A DNA stretch of 64,000 nt from Azolla caroliniana (taxonomy: Eukaryota; Polypodiophyta): the NCBI GenBank assembly GCA_043228905.1, contig JBHGNT010000018.1:13144001-13208000 (forward strand), given 5' to 3'. A program made the position numbers and the translations under genes. Shown one piece after another: positions 54,997-63,492 of this stretch. Below the pieces are notes generated by a model. It searched no databases, had not been told where the DNA came from, and saw nothing but the letters and a program-made list of their open reading frames with translations. Numbering within the stretch: the first letter of the stretch is position 1; each line of letters starts with the position of its first letter.

Positions 54997-56470
54997 CGGT
55001 CACCTTCTGTCGATTCTAATTCTGCTCCAATTGCCTTATGTTGTGTAGTTTCTCTTCTCCGAGCACCAACAACTGTTTTGATTGGATCTGTTCCGATTCT
55101 GTGTCATTCAGTCGTTCTCGAAACTACACCCGTAGACTCGACACTTGGAAGTCAATCTATAGAACTACTTCTAGACCAAAAGCTAACTAGAATGGTGTCG
55201 ACCGAATACTTGTTTTAAAACTCATCCGATAAGCCCAACACTATGGAACTTCGTGTCCCAATCTATTCTATTTTCATTTACAATTTTCTTTAGGATTGTC
55301 TGCAACATCTTATTGGTCGATTCGGCCAAGCCATTAGCTTGTGGATAGTAGGGTGTACTCTTTTTATGGACTACGGCGTAAAAGTAGGTTAATCCATCAA
55401 TGAATTTATTAATAAAATGACCTCCCTAATCGCTAATTAGCTGGACTAGACAGCCATATCGATACCATATGTAGTCATAGAGAAACTTTACTGTTGACGC
55501 CACCGAATTGTCCAGTAGTACCTTCGCCTCAACCAATTTAGTGCAATAATCTGTGGCCACTATGATATAGAGATTTTTGGTCCATGCCACACCTGACTTG
55601 AAAGGCCTGACAAAATCTATTCCCCATTTCTGAAATGGCTCCAACGGTAATATCGGCCAATGTAGCATCCTTGCCTATTCCGCGGGTTGCTCCATCTCCT
55701 GGCACATGTCGCATTCCTTACAATATTTGATCGAGTCCTTAAGGGTGGTTGGCCACCATAGTCTATTGAGCCAAATTTTCTATGCAGTCGTGTCTCCTGC
55801 ATAGTGGCCACTGACTACTCCACAATGAGCATCTCGTAACACTGCAACTTTCTCGTTGCTTCGAACTGCCCGCCATTAGCTTGTGGATAGTAGGGTGTAG
55901 TCTTTTTATGGACTACGGCATAAAAGCAGGTTAATCCATCAATGACTTTATTAATAAAATGACCTCCCTCATAGAGAAACTTTACTGTTGACGCCACCGA
56001 ATTGTCCAGTAGTACCTTCGCCTCAACCAATTTAGTGCAATAATCTGTGGCCACTATGATATAGAGATTTTTGGTCCATGCCACACCTGACTTGAAAGGC
56101 CTGACAAAATCTATTCCCCATTTCTGAAATGGCTCCAACGGTAATATCGGCCAATGTAGCATCCTTGCCTGTTCCGCGGGTTGGCCCATCTCCTGGCACA
56201 TGTCACATTCCTTACAATATTTGATCGAGTCCTTAAGGGTGGTTGGCCACCATAGTCTATTGCGCCAAATTTTCTATGCAGTCGTGCCTCCTGCATAGTG
56301 GCCACTGACTACTCCACAATGAGCATCTCGTAACACTGCAACTTTCTCATTGCTTCGAACTGCCCTTCGCCAAAGTCCAATGACTCCTTTGTGGTATAGG
56401 GTGTCCTGAACCAGGCAGAAATGTCGACTTCGGACCGTCAACCGTTTCTGTTCATCGTGAACCATGCCTT
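54997..56470 (-). pseudogene. pol: gypsy-B (-): integrase, with an internal tandem duplication
   Basis: Right to left: zinc region LTVRSRHFCLVQDTLYHK and LRDAHCGVVSGHYAG (56465-56274), MCQEMGQPAEQARM, core LPLEPFQKWGIDFVRPF and VATDYCTKLVEA (56201-55870), then the same core again (55860-55426, ending CLVQLISD), and a degenerate linker towards 54997. The first Asp is present; the second (ISD) is in the 55426 copy only. The two core copies are about 500 bp each and differ by a 50-bp deletion, which removes the RYGC...ISD segment from the 55.9-kb copy. Confidence 0.82.
55333..56366. repeat. About 500-bp direct duplication within gypsy-B (-) integrase
   Basis: Units about 55333-55862 and 55874-56366 share long identical blocks (for example TTAGCTTGTGGATAGTAGGG and CAATGAGCATCTCGTAACAC). 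High identity suggests a fairly recent event. Confidence 0.82.
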
Positions 56471-56708
56471 CCAGTTGCCAAAACCAAGAATAAAAGATAG
56501 AGTGATGGAAGAAGGATATAAGAGAACACGAGAAGAAATGAACAAAATGCTAAGAGAAGAATGGGTGTACAAAGTTAGAGAAAGAAAGAGAATGGATACA
56601 AGATATGTAATGAGAGCTAAAGACTGATGTTGATTCGAATTGATTTTAGAATACATGTATACCCTTATTTATAGGTTCCTATAGAATAGCTTAGAGATTT
56701 CTATAATG

Positions 56709-56767
56709 TTCTAGAATGTTCAAGACCTAGAATGTTCTAGGACATTCTAGAACATTCTAGAATGTTC
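56709..56767. promoter_or_regulatory. Heat-shock-element array in the F 3' LTR
   Basis: Alternating GAA and TTC triplets with 2-base gaps: TTC-GAA-TTC-GAC, a 3-base gap, then GAA-TTC-GGA-TTC-GAA-TTC-GAA-TTC (56730-56767). This is the consensus binding pattern for trimeric heat-shock factors; it lies 36 bases upstream of TATA on the minus strand. Confidence 0.7.
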
Positions 56768-56829
56768 TAGGGTTTTTACAATAATCAATGTAATACAAAA
56801 AGTAGCATTTACCCTCTCATATGACAATA

Positions 56830-56890
56830 AGCTACTTTAATGGTTGAGGTTTTCAATTATGGATTACAATGTTCGAGGTTCAAGTCCGGG
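56830..56890 (+). promoter_or_regulatory. tRNA-like module in the F 3' LTR
   Basis: AGCTACTTTAATGGTTGAGG, then a perfect B-box GGTTCAAGTCC (56877-56887), on the strand opposite to the element. Confidence 0.5.
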
Positions 56891-57146
56891 TGACGCCATA
56901 ATGGTCATGTTTTCATGACACTATCCCTCCTTCAAGAACGTTGAGTGGAAGTCGGTGTTAACATTGTAGGGCCAGGTTTGTTTGGATAGTGGCGATGGAA
57001 GTCATCGACAATAGCTTGAGCATTACAAATGTTATCGACAGGTTCCCAAGTGCGATCACTTAGAGGATAGCCAAGCCAATCAACTAGATAATAAAGCTTA
57101 TTACGCACAATCTAAGAATCAATTCATATTCAGGGCCGTCAACCAG

Positions 57147-58327
57147 TTAGACAGAAGGCGGTGGTGGTACGGCATGATTAGGAATTAAAGAGGTGTGGCA
57201 AGGTTCCAAAAGAGAGCTATGAAAGACTGGGTGAACCCGCATATGTGCAGGAAGGTCAAGACGAAATGTTGCATCATTAATCCGCATTGTGATGACAAAA
57301 GGACCTAAGCGTTGATAATCGACCTTAGCACACGGGCGGGTAGTCTTGATGTGACGACGAAGCAACTATACTCGGTCACCAACCTTAAAAGGAGACTTAA
57401 GACGATGCCGATCAGCATTGGTCTTATGGTGTGCTTGCACTTTTTGAAGATGTGAAGATAACTTAAACTGGATTTGTTGTAGTCGGTGGAGGTGATGCGC
57501 CACACTAGGGTTTCGTGACACCTCAGGAAGATCCAAGATACACCATCGAGGGTGGTTGCTAGTGTAGGCAAAGAAAGATGTAACTTTGGTAGAAGAGTGT
57601 ACCGTGTTGTTGTATGCAAACTCGGCAAGATGTAAAATATCACTCCAATCATCTTGTTGATAATTGATGAAGCATCGAAGATATTACTTGAGCGTTTGAT
57701 TTGTGTGCTTTGTTTGTCCGTCAGTTTGTGGATGATAAGCCGAAGAGAGTTTGCAGGAGATTTTGAGGCCTGCCCATAGGTGCTTCCAGAAGTGTGAGAT
57801 AAATTGAGGACCTCGATTGCTAATAATATCATTTGGGAGACCATGATGGCGAAACACCTCACGCATAATGAGATCTGCAGTTTCTTCACTACTAACATGG
57901 TCTTTACACACGGTACAAAATGTGTCATCTTTGTGAACCAATCCAATACTATTAAAATACTATCAAAGCCTTTGGAAGGTGGCAGATTCGTAATGAAATC
58001 CATAGAAATAGACTGCCACAGCTTGCTGGGAGGTGGTAATGGTTGTAGTAAGCCATAAGGATGATGCTTGGGTATTTTGGCGCAATAGCAGGTGTCACAT
58101 GTGCAAATGTAATCTTCGACAAATGTTTGCAAGTGAGGCCACCAAAACGAACGTTTCACCAACTCAATGGTCTTGGCAATACCAAAATGTCCAGCCATGG
58201 GGGCATCATGACAATGTTCTAACACTTGAAGTTGGGGTGATCCGTCAGGGACGTAAAGGAGATTCTTGTAGAAGAGTAAGCCATCTTGCCACTTAAGGTC
58301 TTGATAATGTTGAGATGACCCTTGCAA
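57147..58327 (-). pseudogene. pol: Element F integrase
   Basis: Zinc region HCHDAPMAGHFGIAKT and CTCDTCYCAKIPKH gives the HHCC set. Core LWQSISMDFITNLPPS carries the first Asp. After a frameshift at about 57900 the second motif reads IISNRGPQF (Asp replaced by Asn), then AYHPQTDGQTKHTNQTLK. The C-terminal part (57365-57147) has YQRLGPFVITMRINDATFRLDLP and HPVFHSSLLEP, i.e. a GPY/F-type tail without a visible chromodomain. TGA codons occur where Arg is expected near 57370. Confidence 0.85.
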
Positions 58328-58645
58328 TGTGGAGCAAGATGGACGACTTGAACCAATGTGGGCTAAGACATCCTTAGTGAAATCATCAGAGTGAGGTTGT
58401 TGCCAAATAGTGTCAAGAAGGCTAGAATCAAGTGGGATGGCATAAATTGTTGTTGCCTGTAGCTTTGATGGCCCGAGGAGAATCTTCTTTTGATTGTCAA
58501 AGACCAGATCTCCAGGTCAAAGAGCTAGATACGAACACCAAGACAAAGCATCTACTTTTCCTTGTTGTTTTCCGAGGCGAAAAATGATCTTGAAATCGAA
58601 ATGCGTTAGAAATTGCGCCCACCGAGCTTGTTGTCTATTTAATAC

Positions 58646-58999
58646 TCAAGTTGTTTGAAAATATGTGAGATTTTTTTCATCACTATAAATGATAATCTGA
58701 TGAGGCGATCCTTCTAGAAAATGACACCATTGCTCGAATGAGTCGACCACAACTAGTAACTCCTTATTATGCACCTCATAGTTTATCTCTGAAACAGTAA
58801 ATTTTCTCGAGTGAAACACGACTGGATGAGTCTGCCCGTCCTTGCCTGGTTGTGATAGGATACTCCCCAATGCGAAGTCTGACGCATGCGCCTCAATATT
58901 AAATGACTTTTCGGGATCAATATGCGCTACAATAGGTGCTGATGTGAATGCCTCTTTTAGCTGAGTAAAAGCCTTGTTTGCTTTGATACTCCAACACAA
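58646..58999 (-). pseudogene. pol: Element F RNase H
   Basis: FTQLKEAFTSAPIVAHIDPEK, then IEAHASDFALGSILSQ, where the usual catalytic ETDAS is EAHAS (Asp to His), RKFTVSEINYEVHNKELL and IIYSDEKNLTYF. Upstream RT is missing in this orientation; the sequence to the right flips strand. Confidence 0.8.
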
Positions 59000-59085
59000 T
59001 GCTTGAATAATTAGGTATGAATTTGATTATTTTCCGGGATTTCTTGGATATCTTTCTCATCATCTACCTAGATGATATGTTGATT
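59000..59085 (+). pseudogene. RT fragment in opposite orientation to element F
   Basis: RDFLDIFLIIYLDDMLIYS is an unmistakable gypsy RT catalytic box, on the plus strand, abutting minus-strand RNase H at 58999. It marks an inversion breakpoint or a separate inserted scrap. Confidence 0.7.
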
Positions 59086-59200
59086 TACTCTATCTTTTAT
59101 TCTTGGTTCTGACAGTTTGATTCGAATTGATTTAAGAATACATGTATACCCTTATTTATAGGTTCCTAAAGAATAGCTTAGAGATTTCTATAATGTTTTA

Positions 59201-59238
59201 GAATGTTCTAGGACATTCTAGAACATTCTAGAATGTTC
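59201..59238. promoter_or_regulatory. Heat-shock-element array in the F 5' LTR
   Basis: Eight contiguous triplets GAA-TTC-GGA-TTC-GAA-TTC-GAA-TTC with 2-base gaps; one (GGA) deviates. TATAAATA on the minus strand (59160-59153) lies 40 bases downstream. Confidence 0.7.
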
Positions 59239-59304
59239 TAGAGTTTTTACAATAATCAATGTAATATAAAAAGTAGCTTTTATCCTCTCATATGACAATA
59301 AGCT

Positions 59305-59360
59305 ATTTTAATGGTTGAGGTTTTCAATTATGAATTACAAGGTTCGAGGTTCAAGTCTGG
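59305..59360 (+). promoter_or_regulatory. tRNA-like module in the F 5' LTR
   Basis: Same module as 56830-56890; B-box GGTTCAAGTCT (59348-59358), one mismatch to consensus. Confidence 0.5.
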
Positions 59361-59391
59361 GTGACGCCATAATGGTCATGTGTTCATAACA

Positions 59392-59911
59392 CCAGTGGCA
59401 GTCCAATACTCAGAAAATGTGTCATCTCGAGTATCCAATGGTCCTCTAGTGACTCCTTTGTATCGGTCGGGTTCCTTGCCTTCATACTAAACAACTGTCC
59501 ATTTGGAAAATCATCCTAGACATTGTCTCCTTCTTCATTGGATTCCAGATGGCTCAGGTAGTCCGCAATTGTGTGTTGCACTCCGAGCTGATTGTAGATG
59601 TTGAATTCAAATTCATGTAGTAGGAGAGTCCATCAGGCCAATTTTTCGGTTAGTGAGGTCTTTGACTCCAAGTATAGTAGTGTTGAATGGTCTACATGAA
59701 ATGAAAATTTCCAGCCCAATAACTTCCCGCTCAAGTACTACACCGGCCGGTACCAAATTTGCTCTCTCAACTACATCAGGGCGCTCCCAATTACTAGGTC
59801 TGATGCGTCCACGAACACATGGAAATCTTTGGACCAATCCAGGGCTTGGACGATCGAAGCCCGTGACAACATAACTTTTAGTGTCCTATATGCTTTGTCT
59901 TCCATGTCCGT
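59392..59911 (-). pseudogene. pol: gypsy-B (-): RNase H and integrase linker
   Basis: From the right: EDKAYRTLKVMLSRASIV (ending in the inserted NA2 LTR), WSKDFHVFVDASDLVIGSAL (the RNase H first Asp motif), then ERANLVPAGVVLEREVIGLE, LEFNIYNQLGVQHTIADYL and EMTHFLSIGLP, equivalent to 49850-50260 of gypsy-B (+). Several frameshifts and a TAG. Confidence 0.8.
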
Positions 59912-60553
59912 TGTCGTGAAGATGCACGTGCATGTGTTGCTCGAACGGGACCACCGGGGTCTCTGACCAGGGAGGACATTTACCAAGTTATCGAGAAACA
60001 ATGTTACCCTTGACAAGATCAAAAGATTGATGATTATAAGAAGTACAATAAGAAGTATCAAAGATGAAAGAAGATGAACAATAGAAGTATAATTATAAGA
60101 ATAATTTTATATTGATGATGATGATGACGATGGTGATTATCACCTATTGAGCCCCCCGTTTACACAAGCCTTACGAGGGTTTTTATAGGTCTATCCACAA
60201 AACCATGGGCTTGGACCCATGGTTTTTGGGCACACAGTTTTTCTCGTGGCATGCACAAAACCATGGGCTTGGAACATGGTTTTGTGCACACGGTTTTGTA
60301 CGTTTGTTTTCTTATGCCTTTTGAATATGAAAAGAAATTTACATAACATCTAAAGTGCTTGGTAGTTGCCCTAATGGTAAGGTAAATGGCTTTTATCTTG
60401 GAGGTGCAAGGTTCAAATCTTGCTTGCTCCCCTCTATATGCACTCGAATGCCACTAGGCCCTAGGATCATTTTCATATTTATAATCGTTTGTGTAATGTG
60501 CGTGGAACTACACTATTTCACAATTTCTCCCATTGGACATGCACATCACGACA
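59912..60553 (-). repeat. NA2 3' LTR (642 bp)
   Basis: Near-identical to the 5' LTR apart from a roughly 50-bp ACCATGGGCTTGGACCC duplication (60200-60250), which forms a hairpin-prone CCATGG block. TATA on the minus strand: CTATAAAAACC. Confidence 0.88.
60358..60432 (+). promoter_or_regulatory. tRNA-like module in the NA2 3' LTR
   Basis: GTTGCCCTAATGGTAAGG then GGTTCAAATCTTG; the same module is at 63300-63372 in the other LTR. The plus strand is antisense to NA2. Confidence 0.55.
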
Positions 60554-60565
60554 TCCACCCTCACC
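60554..60565 (-). promoter_or_regulatory. NA2 polypurine tract
   Basis: Minus strand GGTGAGGGTGGA directly before the 3' LTR; matches the NA1 tract. Confidence 0.7.
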
Positions 60566-60716
60566 AAACCGCACATCCTTCGGCATGTGCCAAGAAGAAA
60601 AGAGTGATGTGGTGGACTCAAAGGTTGTTGGCCTTTGATTTCTTTCTTTCTTACGCCTCGCCTACGTCAGCCTTTGTCCTCCATTTTGAACACATGCATT
60701 CCTTCCACCCGAACCA

Positions 60717-62864
60717 TCATCGCCACCCGATCAACCATATCATTCGCTCGCTCTTCACATTGCCATGACCACTTGGCATAGACCCTTTTGCTCCTCCTGA
60801 GCGTAACCCTTCATGCATCATACATGTGTCGCCTTCATCCCGACCATCTCCTTGTTCATCAAACTTCCTCCGATCAGCCTTTCTCGTCTCATGCTTGTCT
60901 TTCCTCATGCTCACTAGCCTCAACCGGCTGTCGCGGCTCGTCTACTTCAACCTACGGGTAGGTCGGCTCAACTTCTGTCAGGATTGGTCTCGACCAATCA
61001 ACTTCTCGCTTGGTCGGCCTTCATCCAGATTTACATTCGGCCAAATCGGACTTAGAGGAATGGCTTCCATCTGGGTCGGCTTCCATCCGGGTTTCGGTTG
61101 GGTAGGGCCTAGTTGATCAGTTCTCGTCTGGGTCGGCTTCCATTCAGGTCGGAATACCAACCGCGTCATCTTCCATCCGGATTGTATTCCGGTTCTTCCT
61201 TTCTTGCCGCTCTCTGGCTCTTCATCTATCTCTATTGTAGCTTTGTTTTTGGCCTCCTTGTTGGCCACCATTCCACTGTATGCGCTGGCTTCGACCCTCA
61301 TCTCCTCGTCGCCACCTTCCATCTCTCCGGTCTTATGTTGGCTCTCAAACACAACTACCGAAGTCTCCGGAACCGGTGTGGAGGGATCCCTCATCTGTGG
61401 TCATTCACCTCGTCGTCCTCATCGCCGTTTCAGTCCTTCAATTTCCTTTCACCACCTTCCGTCTCTCCGGTCTCATGTTGGCAATCAGGCACAACTGCCG
61501 AAGTCTTAGGAACAATTGTGGGGAGAACCTCGACACCATCGGTCCCTGTCTTCTCATCCATAGCCATCTTTCGCTCAATGTTGTTATTCTCATTGTCTTC
61601 AATATTTGCTTCCCCACCACTTTCCGTCTATTGGGTTCTCATGTTGGCTCTAGGACACAACTACCCAAGTCTCTAGATCAAGTGTTGGGAAAGTCTCCAC
61701 ACAGTCATCCGCCGTGGACTCTTCCATAACCATCTACGACTCGATGTCGTTCCTCGTGGCTACCGCCTCAATCACGTCGACCTCGTACTCTTTACATCCC
61801 TTGATCACGAAAGCTTTCCTCATGCTTGCACCTTCATCACTCGATATTTTAGACACAACATGTGTTCCGAAATGCTCGTCCACTCTTAAAGCAGCATTTC
61901 CCACTCTCGAGTCTTCGGCTTTTCTCTTGATGGTCGTTCCTCCGTAAGTCGAGAAGGTAGCTTGTTTCACACCTTCTCCAGTGGTACTGTCGTACCAAAC
62001 CTGGGCCTTCATATTGGCCATATCATTAGTCTGCATTTGTCGGGATTTTGGCTCCATTCTAAGCTTCTCTTTGGCCTTGACTTGCACCTTTAAACTCTCA
62101 TATTTCTCCTTTACGAAGGCTTCTATGTCGAGAACTGACCTGTCTCCCCACTTCGAGCTCTCTTCCTTTAGTGGTGGCGCATTGTTGCATGTCGTTCCTC
62201 TTCGATCTTCCCTCATGGGTCATGACAATGTCGACAAGATTCCCATCTTCCTCTTGTCATGTTGCTGGCATACTCTTTCAACTTCAACCCAATTCTCGGT
62301 GAGGCCATTTGCTCCATAATTGTCTTCAAGTTGGATTCCAAGTGCCTTCCTTTCCTTTCGATCAACTGACTTTATGAACATAAGAACTTTACTCGCCCCC
62401 ACCAATCCTTGATCCCTCTTCGAGAGTTGAGCGAAGCGACACTCAAACTCAACAAATGCATGCATAGCACTCTGGTGGGTCTTCCTCAATGACAACCATT
62501 GGTCAAACTTGTATAGACCTCGTCCCTTCGGCTCTTCATGATCATATGCCTCTCGTAAAGCTTCTTCGAAGGACACCCACGAATCATGAGCTTTTTGAAG
62601 CTCTTTCATATCTTTGTAGATTGGTTCGGCCACCACTCGACAAAAGTACTCCAACCTCATTGCTTCATTCACACATCTTGAATCCATTTCGGCATTGTAG
62701 GCCTCTAGAAAATTTTGGACTTTGCCTCCGTTGAAATAGTCGACTCGCTCGACCATGCTTTCGATGGCTTGTTGGGCCGCATCTCTATCTTTTTTCCCTT
62801 ATCTTGAAAAATCCATTATCATCTTTGACATTGCCTCCATGAGATATTCCTCGTCCATCTTCAT
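60717..62864 (-). pseudogene. gag: NA2 Gag-like protein
   Basis: A likely start at 62864 or 62858 (MDEEYLMEAMSKMIMDFSR) is followed by an in-frame TAA at about 62803 and a longer open part from 62756: FNGGKVQNFLEAYNAEMDSR, EALREAYDHEEPKGRG, FDQWLSLRKTHQSAMHAF, RFAQLSKRDQGLVGASK, GLTENWVEVERVCQQHDK. After TGA 62220-62222 the same frame continues to 61734 (VWYDSTTGEGVKQATFSTYGG, as in NA1). The tail (to 60717) is shifted and repeat-like, with PSTPVPETSVVV matching NA1. It contains the about 110 residues that NA1 has lost. No zinc knuckle. Confidence 0.7.
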
Positions 62865-62880
62865 CCTCCCATGCCGCTCT

Positions 62881-62897
62881 TCACGTTGGGTTCACCA
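62881..62897 (-). promoter_or_regulatory. NA2 primer-binding site
   Basis: Minus strand TGGTGAACCCAACGTGA, five bases after the LTR end; differs from NA1 at two positions. Confidence 0.7.
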
Positions 62898-62902
62898 AAA
62901 GA

Positions 62903-63492
62903 TGTCGCGAAGATGCGCATGCGTGTGTCGCTTGAACGGAACCACCGGGGTCTCTGACCAGGGAGGACATTTACCAAGTTATCGAGAAACAATGTTACCC
63001 TTGACAAGATCAAACGATTGATGATTATAAGAAGTACAATAAGAAGTATCAAAGATGAAAGAAGATGAACAATAGAAGTATAATTATAAGAAGAATTTTA
63101 TATTGATGATGATGATGACGATGGTGATTATCACCTATTGAGCCCCCCCGTTTACACAAGCCTTACGAGGGTTTTTATAGGTCTATCCATGCACAAAACC
63201 ATGGGCTTGGAACATGGTTTTGTGCACACGGTTTTGTACGGTTGTTTTCCTATGCCTTTTGAATATGAAAAGAAATTTACATAACATCTAAAGTACTTGG
63301 TAGTTGCCCTAATGGTAAGATAAATGTCTTTTATCTCGAAGGTGCAAGGTTCAAATCTTGCTTGCTCCCCTCTATATGCACTCGAATGCCACTAGGCCCT
63401 AGGATAATTTTCATATTTATAATCTTTTGTGTAATGTGAGTGGAACTACACTATTTCACAATTTCTCCCATTGGACACGCAACATCACGACA
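62903..63492 (-). repeat. NA2 5' LTR (590 bp)
   Basis: Plus-strand reading TGTCGCGAAGATGCGC...CATCACGACA. It has the tRNA-like module at 63300-63372 and the GGAACCACCGGGGTCTCTGA block near its inner end. Confidence 0.88.
63300..63372 (+). promoter_or_regulatory. tRNA-like module in the NA2 5' LTR
   Basis: GTTGCCCTAATGGTAAG and GGTTCAAATCTTG, antisense to the element and pointing out of it into the flank. Confidence 0.55.

Larger units (their letters stand above)
56476..56920 (-). repeat. Element F 3' LTR
   Basis: On the plus strand TGCCAAAACC...TTTCATGACA. Minus-strand order: tRNA-like module (antisense), heat-shock-element array (56767-56709), TATAAATA (56673-56666), and then a 150-bp stretch encoding no clear product. 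Confidence 0.8.
56476..59391 (-). mobile_element. Ty3/gypsy element F with heat-shock-element LTRs (deleted, rearranged)
   Basis: Flanked by a perfect 5-bp duplication CCAGT (56471-56475, 59392-59396) within gypsy-B (-) integrase. The 3' LTR is 56476-56920; the 5' LTR remnant is about 59111-59391. The interior has integrase (58327-57147) and RNase H (58999-58646), then an RT scrap in the opposite orientation (59000-59085). Gag and protease are absent. The polypurine tract on the minus strand is GAAGGAGGGATAG next to TGTCATG. Confidence 0.82.
59111..59391 (-). repeat. Element F 5' LTR remnant
   Basis: Matches 56630-56920. Its inner about 150 bp are missing; instead a short block (59083-59106) is the reverse complement of the inner LTR start (AACCAAGAATAAAAGATAGAG). 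Confidence 0.75.
59912..63492 (-). mobile_element. Non-autonomous LTR retroelement NA2 (gag-only), 3.6 kb
   Basis: LTRs 59912-60553 (3') and 62903-63492 (5'), each TGTCG...CGACA, with a 4-bp duplication CCGT (59908-59911, 63493-63496). Minus-strand order: 5' LTR, primer site, Gag-like frame with repeat tail, polypurine tract, 3' LTR; no pol. Homologous to NA1 in all parts. Inserted in gypsy-B (-) pol, between RT and RNase H. Confidence 0.88.

Noticed and set aside
56421-56627. Small plus-strand frame (EEGYKRTREEMNKMLREEW...) at the F LTR edge
   Set aside because: It crosses the target duplication from gypsy-B into the F LTR, so it is a chance frame.
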